From positions 1 through 39,944 of the forward strand of contig NZ_BCTR01000016.1 in NCBI RefSeq assembly GCF_002091475.1: a DNA stretch of 39,944 bases. The letters run 5' to 3'. The translations under genes were made by a program, and so were the position numbers. Shown in pieces: positions 1 to 7,754 of the stretch (position 1 is the first letter of the stretch; every line of letters starts with the position of its first letter). The notes beneath the pieces were generated by a model. The model searched no databases. It saw nothing but the letters and a program-made list of their open reading frames with translations, and was not told the DNA's origin. The stretch is from Sphingomonas azotifigens NBRC 15497 (GTDB taxonomy: Bacteria > Pseudomonadota > Alphaproteobacteria > Sphingomonadales > Sphingomonadaceae).

Positions 1-1698
1 CTCGGCAGGCGGCTGCCACATCAGGCGGACGCCGAAATCCTCGCTGCGATGGTCGATTTCCATGCGGAAGGGCACCGGCTTGCCGTCGCTGGCCACCTTC
101 ACCGCCACGCGCGCCTTGCCGAGCGGGCCGTCGTGGAGGAGCTTGCCGTCCACCCACAGCCGCACCGCGTCGTGCGTGGTGCAATCCTTCCAGCAGGGCG
201 GGATGTCGATCGCAAGCTCATACTCGCCGGCGCCCGGCGCTACGAACTCGCCGCTCCAACGCACCGCGAAGCCGGTGGGATCGAGCCCCGGCAACGGCGC
301 GGCGCGCGTATAGTTGAAGTCGATCCGGCGATCCTGCCGGGTGGCGAGCGGCGTACCGGTCACCGTCGGCGAGGCAAAATATTCGGCCTTGAGGCCCGGC
401 TTGCCGTCCGCGCGGAAGGCGGTTTCGGGCATGATCACCGCGCCGGCCTCGGCCAACTGCGAGCCCTGTGCGTACACGACGCGGTCCGCGCCGAACTGGC
501 GGCGGATGCCGTCGAGCGGCGTCACCGGGTCCTTGGCGGTGCCGTGGTAATTGCCCTCCAGCACCCCGAGATCGTCGGCATTGGCGCCGATCACCGCGAT
601 GCGGCCGGCATTCGCGAGCGGGAGGCGGTCGCCGTCATTCTTGAGCAGCACGATCGCCTTGCGTGCAGCCTCCAGCGCCAGCGCGCGGCGGGCCGGGGTG
701 GCGAGCTCGCTGGGCTTGATCTTGCTCCACGGATTGGCGCCGCCGAACGCGATGCCCAGCGCACGGCGGGCGTCGAGCGCACGCTTCAGCGCCACGTCGA
801 CTTCCGCCTCGCTGACCAGCCCGCGCTTCACCGCCTCCGGCAGTGCCGCATAGGTGGTGCCGCAGTTGAGGTCGTTGCCGCCCTTGATCGCGACCGCGGC
901 GGCCTCGGCCGCATCCAGGCTGTAGTGATGGAAGCTGTGGATGTTCGCCACCGCGTCGCAGTCCGAGACGGTGAGGCCGGTAAAGCCCCAGTCCTTGCGC
1001 AGCTTGTCGTTGAGGAGCCCGCCCGACGCGCACGCAGGCGTGCCGTGGATCGAGTTGTACGCGCACATCAGCGATTGCGCCTTGCCCTCGGTGATCGCGA
1101 GGCGAAAGGCGGGGGTGTAGGTCGATTCCAGGTCCTGCGGGCTGGGATCGACATCGAAGCCGTCGCGGCCGGCCTCGGGGCCGCTATGCACCGCGAAATG
1201 CTTGGGCGTGGCGAGCACCTTGGGGTGTGCCGGATCTGGGCCCTGCAGCCCCTGGATGAAGCCGATCGCGAGGTGCCCGGTGAGGAACGGATCCTCGCCA
1301 TAGGTTTCCTGGCCGCGACCCCAGCGCGGATCGCGGAAGATGTTGATGTTGGGCGACCAGATCGTCAGCCCCTCATAGATCTTGCGGTCGGCGGAGACCG
1401 GCTTGGCGTTGAACTTGGCGCGCGCCTCGGTGGCGACGGTGTCGCCCACCTTGTGGAGCAGCGGCACGTCCCAGGTCGCGGCAAGGCCGATCGCCTGCGG
1501 GAACACCGTGGCATAGCCGTCGCGGGCGAGGCCGTGCAGGCCTTCGTTCCACCAGTCATAGGCGGGCAGGCCGATTTTGGGATCGGCGGGCGCGGTGCTC
1601 TGGAGCTGCGCGGCCTTCTGCTCGATCGTCATCCTGGCGATCGCGGCGGCGACCGGATCGGGATCGCCGGCGAGGAGGAGCAGGGGGAGGATCGGCAT
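1..1698 (-). CDS. GH3 glycoside hydrolase with PA14 domain, beta-xylosidase-type active site (partial, C-terminus outside window)
   Basis: Secreted or periplasmic exo-glycosidase; 566 residues are visible and the frame is open to base 1, so the C-terminal part is missing. It begins with the GH3 N-terminal barrel, including SPNINIFRDPRWGRGQETYG and the KHF motif. The probable nucleophile is Asp246 in SDCDAV, the version of the GH3 motif typical of beta-xylosidases rather than the SDW of many beta-glucosidases. The alpha/beta sandwich domain follows (AIVLLKNDGDRLPL, about residue 345). A PA14-like insert starts near residue 430 (GLKAEYF). The ATG at 1698 overlaps the stop of the beta-mannosidase as TGATG, implying translational coupling. 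The first residues are a short hydrophobic stretch (MPILPLLLLAG), a poor but possible signal sequence. The substrate (xyloside or glucoside) is inferred only. Confidence 0.9.
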   Translation of the reverse strand, partial: MPILPLLLLAGDPDPVAAAIARMTIEQKAAQLQSTAPADPKIGLPAYDWWNEGLHGLARDGYATVFPQAIGLAATWDVPLLHKVGDTVATEARAKFNAKPVSADRKIYEGLTIWSPNINIFRDPRWGRGQETYGEDPFLTGHLAIGFIQGLQGPDPAHPKVLATPKHFAVHSGPEAGRDGFDVDPSPQDLESTYTPAFRLAITEGKAQSLMCAYNSIHGTPACASGGLLNDKLRKDWGFTGLTVSDCDAVANIHSFHHYSLDAAEAAAVAIKGGNDLNCGTTYAALPEAVKRGLVSEAEVDVALKRALDARRALGIAFGGANPWSKIKPSELATPARRALALEAARKAIVLLKNDGDRLPLANAGRIAVIGANADDLGVLEGNYHGTAKDPVTPLDGIRRQFGADRVVYAQGSQLAEAGAVIMPETAFRADGKPGLKAEYFASPTVTGTPLATRQDRRIDFNYTRAAPLPGLDPTGFAVRWSGEFVAPGAGEYELAIDIPPCWKDCTTHDAVRLWVDGKLLHDGPLGKARVAVKVASDGKPVPFRMEIDHRSEDFGVRLMWQPPAE

Positions 1699-4292
1699 CA
1701 GCGGGGTCCCAGCGTGCGAAGGGTGAGGGCGCGGGCGAGCGTAGCAGCATTCGCATCGGACGTGATGGTGAGCGTGCGGCTCTCGCCGGGCAACAGGTCG
1801 AAGCCGTTGTCGCTCGGGTGCGCGACCGTGGCGCCGAAATCGAGCATCACCGCGCGGGCGAGCGCGCCGGCGGTGACGGTTACCTGCTTGCCCTCCCAGT
1901 GGACCGACAGGCGCGGCGCCGGATAGGCCATGTCCTTGGGCAGCGACCGCTCAAGGATCGCGCGCGAGACCGGCTTGCCTTCGATCCACAGCTCGGCGAC
2001 GGCATAGCTGTCGGCGGGTGCTGCGGTGCCGAACAGCTCGGCATCGCCAATCGTGGCAAGTTCGAGCGCGCCCGGCGACAGGTCGACCTTCTCCGCCTTC
2101 GTGCCCAGCGGCTTGCCGTCCATGGTGAAGCCGCGCACGCGCCATTCGGCCGCAATCAGCTTGGTCGCGTCGGACACCGCGGCGAGGCGGGTCGCGCCGT
2201 CCTTGTGTTCGGCGACGATCGCCTGGGGCGCGAACATCCGGCGCGCCTCGTACTGGAGCAGCTTCCACTGGCCGTCATAGTCGATGCTCGCCCAGCTGAT
2301 CGCCGGCCAGGCATCGTTGAGCTGCCAGTAGAGCGAACCCATGGTGATCGGCGCGCAGGCGCGGTGGTGGCGCGCGGCCATGCCGATCGCCTGCATCTGG
2401 TTCACCTGGGTGAGATAGACGAGATCGGCGAAGTCCGCAGGCTTGCGCAACCGCTGGTCGAGATAGAGCTGGAGGCGGCTATTGCCTTCGCCAGCCAGGA
2501 ACTTCTGGTGTGCCTTGAGCACCGGGCTGTCGATCGCGAGCGGGCCGTTGCCGGCGAAGCCGCGGATGGTCGACAGGTTCGGCATCGCCTGGAAGCCGTA
2601 CTCGGACAGGAACCGCGCGCAGCCGCCGAGATAGTTCTCGACCGGCTTGGAGCCCGACCAGACGTCCCAGAAATGGCGGTCGCCGGTGGCGTCGGTATCG
2701 ACCGGGCCGGTATAGTCGTTGGAGGGCGATCCCGGCCAATAGGTGGTGCCCGGCGCTTCCTTGAGCACCGCATCGCGCAGCGTGCGATCGAACAGCACGG
2801 CCATGCCCGCGCCGATCCGCTCCTGCTCGTCCGCGCCGACATTCTTCTTGAACGCCCTGCGATCGGACCAGTTTTCCCAGCCGGACAGCACTTCGTTGCC
2901 GCCGTTCCAGCCGATAATCGACGGGTGCGGCTGGAGCCGGGCGACCTGCTCCTCGGCCTCGATGCGCACATTCTCGCGGAATGCCGAATCGGGCGGGGTG
3001 ACCGAGCCGCCGAACATGAAGTCCTGCCACACCATCAGCCCGAGCTCGTCGGCGGCGGCGTAGAAGGCGTCGTCGAGATAATAGCCGCCGCCCCAGACGC
3101 GGATCATGTTCATGTTGGTGTCGCGCGCATCGGCGAGCATGCGGCGCATCCGCGCTTCGGACACGGTGTTGGGGAACATGTCGAACGGGATCAGGTTCGC
3201 GCCCTTGGCGAAGATGCGCAGGCCGTTGACCCGGAAGCCGAAGCCGCCGCCCTGGGTGAGCAGCTCGACCGTGCGCAGGCCGATGCGCTGCGACACCCGG
3301 TCGCTGACCGCACCGTCTTCCTCCAGCGTCGCCTCGACCTTGTAGAGCGGCTGGGCGCCATAGCCCGCCGGCCACCAGAGCTGGGGCTTGGCCAGGGTGA
3401 GCGGCACGCTGACCGCGTTCTCGCCGGCGCCGAGCGTGAGCGCGCGGCTGGCCTCGACGGTCTGCCCGTCGGGACCGGTGATGCGGGTGCGGACGGTGAC
3501 GGGGCGTGCGCGAGCGCCGAGCAGCTTCCACCGCGCCACGAGGCGGGCCTCGGCGGGGTTGAGCGCTTCCTGGTCGACGCGGAAGCCGTCGATGCGGGCA
3601 TCGTCCCAGGCCTCCAGCCGCACCGGCCGCCACAGGCCGATCTTGACCAGCCGCGGCGCCCAGTCCCAGCTGTAGTCGTACTTGGGCTTGCGGATATAAG
3701 GCGAGGTCTGCTTGCCCTTGGGTTCGTCGCCGAACGCGGAATCATATTCGCCGGGGAGCGGGAATTGCTCCGCCAGCACCATCGGCTGCAGCGTCCTGAT
3801 CGGCGAGGCGATGGTGACGACCAGCTCGTTCGCACCGGCCTTGAGCGCCTGCTTGGCGTCCACCCGCCAGCGGCGATGGGCATTGTCGGTCTCGACCAGC
3901 TTCTGGCCGTTGAGCGTCACCGTGGCGAAGGTGTCCAGCCCGTCGAACACCAGATCGAGATGCTCGCGCGCCAGCATTGCGGGCATGACGGTCAGCGTGC
4001 GGCGGAACTGCCAGCGGGTGAGACCGGCCCATTGGATCGGCGCCTCGTTGATGCCCTTGTACGGATCGGGCACGCGCTTGGCGGCGATCAGGTCCTGCTG
4101 GACGCTACCGGGGACCTTGGCGGGGAACCAGAGGGCTTCCTTGGGATGCGCCTTGGCGGCGTCGGCGTCGCTGGGATCGATGCGGACCTGCCAGGCACCG
4201 TCGAGCGAGACCGACTGGCGCGGATCGGCCCAGGCGGGGATGGCGAGGGCTGCGAGCGAGACGAATGCCAGCCCACATGCCTTGGCCGTCAT
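1698..4292 (-). CDS. GH2 beta-mannosidase, exported
   Basis: Cleaves terminal beta-mannosides such as the Man-beta-1,4-GlcNAc core linkage of N-glycans. I place the start at the ATG at 4292: the next 22 residues are a clean signal peptide (MTAKACGLAFVSLAALAIPA, cleavage after AWA) and the mature protein starts DPRQSVSLDGAWQV, giving 864 residues. GH2 sugar-binding and immunoglobulin-like domains come first, then the catalytic barrel. The acid/base is Glu467 in GNEVLSGW and the nucleophile Glu564 in LSEYGFQ; WGGGYYLDDAFY and MVWQDFMFGG are typical of beta-mannosidases. A GTG at 4409 overlaps the upstream stop (GTGA) and would add 39 residues, but those are a translated palindromic repeat. The start ATG itself lies inside that repeat. 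Middle gene of the GH20-GH2-GH3 run. Confidence 0.93.
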   Translation of the reverse strand: MTAKACGLAFVSLAALAIPAWADPRQSVSLDGAWQVRIDPSDADAAKAHPKEALWFPAKVPGSVQQDLIAAKRVPDPYKGINEAPIQWAGLTRWQFRRTLTVMPAMLAREHLDLVFDGLDTFATVTLNGQKLVETDNAHRRWRVDAKQALKAGANELVVTIASPIRTLQPMVLAEQFPLPGEYDSAFGDEPKGKQTSPYIRKPKYDYSWDWAPRLVKIGLWRPVRLEAWDDARIDGFRVDQEALNPAEARLVARWKLLGARARPVTVRTRITGPDGQTVEASRALTLGAGENAVSVPLTLAKPQLWWPAGYGAQPLYKVEATLEEDGAVSDRVSQRIGLRTVELLTQGGGFGFRVNGLRIFAKGANLIPFDMFPNTVSEARMRRMLADARDTNMNMIRVWGGGYYLDDAFYAAADELGLMVWQDFMFGGSVTPPDSAFRENVRIEAEEQVARLQPHPSIIGWNGGNEVLSGWENWSDRRAFKKNVGADEQERIGAGMAVLFDRTLRDAVLKEAPGTTYWPGSPSNDYTGPVDTDATGDRHFWDVWSGSKPVENYLGGCARFLSEYGFQAMPNLSTIRGFAGNGPLAIDSPVLKAHQKFLAGEGNSRLQLYLDQRLRKPADFADLVYLTQVNQMQAIGMAARHHRACAPITMGSLYWQLNDAWPAISWASIDYDGQWKLLQYEARRMFAPQAIVAEHKDGATRLAAVSDATKLIAAEWRVRGFTMDGKPLGTKAEKVDLSPGALELATIGDAELFGTAAPADSYAVAELWIEGKPVSRAILERSLPKDMAYPAPRLSVHWEGKQVTVTAGALARAVMLDFGATVAHPSDNGFDLLPGESRTLTITSDANAATLARALTLRTLGPR

Positions 4293-4384
4293 CCCCGCGA
4301 AGGCGGGGATCCATTGGTGGGAACGCCGAGGCGCTTGCTGCGAACGCACAGGCTGATGGATTCCCGCCTTCGCGGGAATGACGG
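4287..4384. repeat. Paired palindromic repeat inside the GH20-GH2 junction
   Basis: Two arms in inverted orientation (4287-4316 and 4354-4384), each containing the small palindrome CCCCGCGAAGGCGGGG or TTCCCGCCTTCGCGGGAA, are separated by about 37 bases. The arm sequence CGTCATYCCCGCGAAGGCGGG is the kind of intergenic palindrome that yields VIPAKAGIH / WIPAFAGMT peptides when mistranslated. It lies within the glycosidase operon and supplies the ATG of the beta-mannosidase. Confidence 0.85.
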
Positions 4385-4405
4385 CGGGAGAGGTGGGGCC
4401 GCCGG

Positions 4406-6727
4406 TCACTTGCCATCCTCCGTCAGCACCACGCGCTCGACCGTGTAGAACGGGTCACTGAGCGGGGACGTGAATTGGAAGCAGAGATCCTCGTCGCCGC
4501 TCAGCTTGGGCAGCGTGCCGGTGAAGCGGAACTGCTGCGGCGCCTTGGCCGGATCGGGCAGCACGAAGGTGGCGACGACGATCGGCTTGATCGACGGATC
4601 CTTGGCGGCGGCGATGCAGCGCGCGCGGACGATCAGCTCGCCGTAGGTGCTGACATTGTAATGCGCCCGCACCTTGTTGAAGTCGTGCGCCAGGCCGTAG
4701 TTGCGCGGCGTGCGGGCGACGTCGACGGTAAAGCCGGTCGCGACGTCCAGCGGCGCGGCCGGATAGGCGGTGCAGGTGTCGAACAGGTTGACGTTGAACA
4801 CCGGCGCATTCTCCTGCGCCTCGCTGTTCAGCGGCACGCGCAGGCCGAGCGCGCCCTTGGGGCAGGCGACCATGTCCGAGCTGGTGCGGGTGAGCAGCGC
4901 GATCCGACTGGTGTCGAAGCTGCGCGGGGTCGCAGTGGCCACGCCCGCGGCATCGAAGGCGGCGGCGGTGATCGTCGTGCCGGGCTTCAGCGTCAGCGGT
5001 GCCTTGTAGACCGGCGACTTGGCGGTCGGCTGCTTGCCGTCGAGCGTGTAGCGGATCGTGCCGAAGCCGGTCTGGGTGGTCAGCGCCACCTTGGCCTGGT
5101 TCGCCCGCAGCGCCTCGCCGCGGGTGCCCTGCAGCTTGTAGTCGACCGCAAACGCGCTGTCGGCGACTTCCATCCCCGATCGGCGCCAGCGCGCCATCTG
5201 CGGCTGGAGGCGCTGGACGAAGCCGGTGAAGTCGCGCTTGTCCTTGCCCGACCAGGTGATCTCGGCGATCGCCGCCGCGCGCGGGAACAGCATGTGCTGC
5301 ACCTGGTAGGGCGTGATCAGATACTCGCTCCACGCATTGCCCTGCGCGCCGAGCACATGGCTGGCCTTGGCGGCGTCGATGCCCGCGGGCATCGGCTCGT
5401 ACTTGTAGACATCGGCCAGCGTCTGGATCGACAGGCGGCCCGGCGGTTCGTCGCGGCGATCGCTCTGCAGGCTGTCGAGATAGAGGGTGGGGGCGGGGGT
5501 CAGCACCACGTCATGGCCCTGGTTCGCGGCTTCCACCGCGCCCTTCTCGCCGCGCCACGACATTACCGAGGCGGACTTGGGCAGGCCGCCTTCGAGGATC
5601 TCGTCCCAGCCGATCAGGCGGCGGTTGTGGCTTTCGAGATAGGCGCCGAACTGCTCGATCATCCAGCTCTGCAGCGCATTCTCGTCCTTGAGGCCCAGCG
5701 CCTTGATCTGCGCCTGCACCTCGGGCGAGCGCTCCCACTGGTCCTTCACCGCCTCGTCGCCGCCGAGATGGACATAGGTGCCGGGGAACACCGCCATCAG
5801 CTCGTCGAGCACCTCTTTCACAAAGGCGATGCCCTTGGCGCCGGGGTTGAAGAGATACGGGTTCACGCCCCAGTCGTGCGACACTTCGGTGTGATCGCCG
5901 AAGATGCCGAGCTCGGGATAGGCGGCGACCAGCGCCTGGGCATGGCCCGGCAGGTCGATCTCGGGGACGATCGTCACGCCGCGCTCGGCGGCGTAGGCGA
6001 CCAGCGCCTTGAGCTGCTCCTGCGTATAGAAGCCGCCGACCTTGGGGCCGGGCGCGCCGCCGGTGCTCGGCGGGGTGCGCCAGCCGCCGATCTCGGTGAG
6101 CTTCGGATAGCGCTTCACCTCGAACCGCCATCCCTGGTCGTCGGTGAGGTGGAGGTGGAGCGTGTTGAGCTTCACCGAGGCCATCTGGTCGACGACGCCA
6201 TAGACGAACTCGATCGGCTGGAAGTGGCGGGCGACGTCGAGCATCAGCCCGCGCCAGCCGAAGCGGGGGGCGTCCTCGACGCTGAGCGCCGGCAGCTTCA
6301 CCGGCTTGCCGAAGCCGTGATCGGGGCTGAGCAGCTGGGCGAGAGTCATCGCGCCATAGAGCAGCCCGCGATCGCCCGAGGCGGCGATGTGGACGCCCTT
6401 GGCGTCGACGGTCATGCGATAGGCTTCGGCGCCCTGGAGGCTCGCGTCCCGCTCGAAGCGGATCGCGCCGCTGGTGCCGACGGCGCCCAGCGTCAGGCCG
6501 CGCTCCACCTTCACATGGGCGGCGAGCAGCTTGGCGGCGGCTGCGGCGGCAGTGTCGCCGGCGGGCACGGCGATCGCGGTGCCGTTCGCGACGGTGAAGC
6601 TGCCCTTGCCCAGCGTCACGCTGGCGGGGAGGGGGGTGAGCGGCGGCACGGTCTGGGCGAACGCGGTCGAGGACAGCAGCAGCGCCGCCCAGCCGGAATG
6701 CCTTGCCTGTTGCAGGATTGCGCGCAT
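4406..6727 (-). CDS. GH20 beta-N-acetylhexosaminidase, exported
   Basis: Removes terminal GlcNAc/GalNAc by substrate-assisted catalysis. The 773-residue product starts at the ATG at 6727, preceded by AGGGGAG at good spacing; an upstream start at 6784 lacks this site and would precede the signal peptide (MRAILQQARHSGWAALLLSS, cleavage after TAFA). Order: N-terminal GH20b-type domain (about 30-150), GH20 barrel (about 155-520) with Asp324-Glu325 in HLGGDEAV, then a chitobiase C-terminal-like domain (GTIRYTLDGKQPTAKSPVY, about 570-625) and a further C-terminal region with several cysteines. First gene of the minus-strand glycosidase run; its stop overlaps the next possible start as GTGA. Promoter and regulator sites lie in the divergent region with the GntR gene. 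Confidence 0.95.
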   Translation of the reverse strand: MRAILQQARHSGWAALLLSSTAFAQTVPPLTPLPASVTLGKGSFTVANGTAIAVPAGDTAAAAAAKLLAAHVKVERGLTLGAVGTSGAIRFERDASLQGAEAYRMTVDAKGVHIAASGDRGLLYGAMTLAQLLSPDHGFGKPVKLPALSVEDAPRFGWRGLMLDVARHFQPIEFVYGVVDQMASVKLNTLHLHLTDDQGWRFEVKRYPKLTEIGGWRTPPSTGGAPGPKVGGFYTQEQLKALVAYAAERGVTIVPEIDLPGHAQALVAAYPELGIFGDHTEVSHDWGVNPYLFNPGAKGIAFVKEVLDELMAVFPGTYVHLGGDEAVKDQWERSPEVQAQIKALGLKDENALQSWMIEQFGAYLESHNRRLIGWDEILEGGLPKSASVMSWRGEKGAVEAANQGHDVVLTPAPTLYLDSLQSDRRDEPPGRLSIQTLADVYKYEPMPAGIDAAKASHVLGAQGNAWSEYLITPYQVQHMLFPRAAAIAEITWSGKDKRDFTGFVQRLQPQMARWRRSGMEVADSAFAVDYKLQGTRGEALRANQAKVALTTQTGFGTIRYTLDGKQPTAKSPVYKAPLTLKPGTTITAAAFDAAGVATATPRSFDTSRIALLTRTSSDMVACPKGALGLRVPLNSEAQENAPVFNVNLFDTCTAYPAAPLDVATGFTVDVARTPRNYGLAHDFNKVRAHYNVSTYGELIVRARCIAAAKDPSIKPIVVATFVLPDPAKAPQQFRFTGTLPKLSGDEDLCFQFTSPLSDPFYTVERVVLTEDGK

Positions 6728-6774
6728 CGGAAACTCCCCTCTCGTCGCGGCCACCGAGCGGTGCCGGAGCAAGG

Positions 6775-6803
6775 GTGTAACCAATTTAAGTCCTATCGGA
6801 CAA
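6775..6803 (-). promoter_or_regulatory. Candidate promoter of the GH20-GH2-GH3 operon
   Basis: On the minus strand TTGTCC (6803-6798), a 17-base spacer and TTACAC (6780-6775) give a plausible sigma-70 promoter about 48 bases ahead of the GH20 start. The imperfect inverted repeat GTCC-N4-GGAC (6790-6801) lies over its -35 end and spacer. Not tested; inferred from spacing only. Confidence 0.4.
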
Positions 6804-6843
6804 TAGGCTTAGCAGCTAGACATGTTTCCTTGCATTTAGCCTC

Positions 6844-6872
6844 TTGACCTATGCGCTTGAGGCTGATGGTAT
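6844..6872 (+). promoter_or_regulatory. Candidate promoter of the GntR regulator gene
   Basis: TTGACC (6844-6849), a 17-base spacer and TGGTAT (6867-6872) make a good sigma-70-like promoter for the gntR-galactosidase pair. The -10 is also the left arm of an inverted repeat, so a bound repressor would block polymerase. Confidence 0.55.
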
Positions 6873-6900
6873 CATCGTACCAATGTAAGTCCGTAGGAAC
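6867..6900 (+). promoter_or_regulatory. Candidate GntR operator (TGGTA-N6-TACCA) and adjoining GTCC element
   Basis: TGGTATCATCGTACCA (6867-6882) is an inverted repeat with 5-base arms, in the general style of TGGT...ACCA boxes bound by NagR/DasR-type GntR repressors. The extension ACCAATGTAAGT (6880-6891) recurs, with a 1-base difference in spacing, in the GlcNAc operon promoter. A GTCCGTAGGA element (6890-6899) echoes GTCCTATCGGAC at 6790-6801 on the other side of the region. Confidence 0.5.
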
Positions 6901-6975
6901 GTGTGCACACGCTGCGGGAAACCTGCTTAGGGCATCGCTGCCGGGGCTGGCAACGGTGTCGGGCAAGGGGGAGGA

Positions 6976-7716
6976 ATGATGACGTTTTCGGACCAGATCG
7001 GCCGGTTTCGCGAGGGGAATCCGTCGCCGCTCTATCTGCAGCTGCAGCAGCTGATCCGAGAGGCGATCAGCGGCAAGATCCTCGCCCAGGGCGACGCGAT
7101 TCCGCCGGAACGCGACCTCGCGGTGGAATATGATGTCTCCCGCATTACCGTGCGCAAGGCGATCGGCGGGTTGGTCGAGGAAGGGCTGCTCACCCGCCGC
7201 CGGGGTGCGGGCACGTTCGTCGCCGAGCGCGTCGAAAAGAGCTTCTCCAAGCTTTCCTCCTTCACCGAGGACATGGCCGCGCGCGGCCGCTCCGCCAGCA
7301 GCAGCTGGATCGCCCGCTCGGCGGGGCAGGTGACGCCGGAAGAGGCGATGGCGCTGGGCCTGTCGCCGGGGGCGGGCGTGCTGCGCTTCTCGCGCATCCG
7401 GTTTGCCGATGGCGAGCCGATGGCGCTCGAATTCTCGACCATCGCCGGCTATTGCCTGCCGTCGGTCGATGCGGTGGGGGACTCGCTCTACACCGCGCTC
7501 GAAGCCGCGGGGAACCGCCCGGTACGCGCGCTGCAGCGGCTGCGCGCGGTGCCGTTCCTCGGCGAGCATGCCAAGATGCTCGGCGTCGATCCCGGCCATG
7601 CCGGCCTGCTGATCGAGCGCCGCGCCTTCCTCCGCGACGGCCGCCCGGCCGAAGTGACCCGCTCCTATTACCGGGGCGACGCCTATGATTTCGTGGCGGA
7701 ACTCAGCGACGTCTGA
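6976..7716 (+). CDS. GntR/HutC-family transcriptional regulator with UTRA domain
   Basis: Probable repressor that senses an amino-sugar phosphate. The 246-residue protein has a winged helix-turn-helix at about residues 16-82 (YLQLQQLIREAISGKI, then VSRITVRKAIGGLVEEGLL and RRRGAGTFV) and a UTRA ligand domain at about 95-240. Two adjacent ATGs (6976 and 6979) compete; GGGGGAGG at 6967-6974 is better spaced for the second. It is divergent from the glycosidase operon and 38 bases upstream of the beta-galactosidase on the same strand. A palindrome over its own promoter suggests autoregulation. It resembles NagR/DasR/NagQ-type regulators, but its effector is inferred. Confidence 0.9.
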   Translation: MMTFSDQIGRFREGNPSPLYLQLQQLIREAISGKILAQGDAIPPERDLAVEYDVSRITVRKAIGGLVEEGLLTRRRGAGTFVAERVEKSFSKLSSFTEDMAARGRSASSSWIARSAGQVTPEEAMALGLSPGAGVLRFSRIRFADGEPMALEFSTIAGYCLPSVDAVGDSLYTALEAAGNRPVRALQRLRAVPFLGEHAKMLGVDPGHAGLLIERRAFLRDGRPAEVTRSYYRGDAYDFVAELSDV

Positions 7717-7754
7717 GCCGCCCGCCTGCCTGCCTGATTTTTGGAGATTGCTGC

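Noticed and set aside
4293..4409. N-terminal extension of the beta-mannosidase from the GTG at 4409
   Set aside because: It translates palindromic repeat DNA and would bury the signal peptide.
1818..4448. Very long plus-strand open frame across the beta-mannosidase gene
   Set aside because: It is the antisense of a well-recognised GH2 gene, has no family resemblance and the Arg/Gly/Asp-heavy composition of GC-rich shadow frames.
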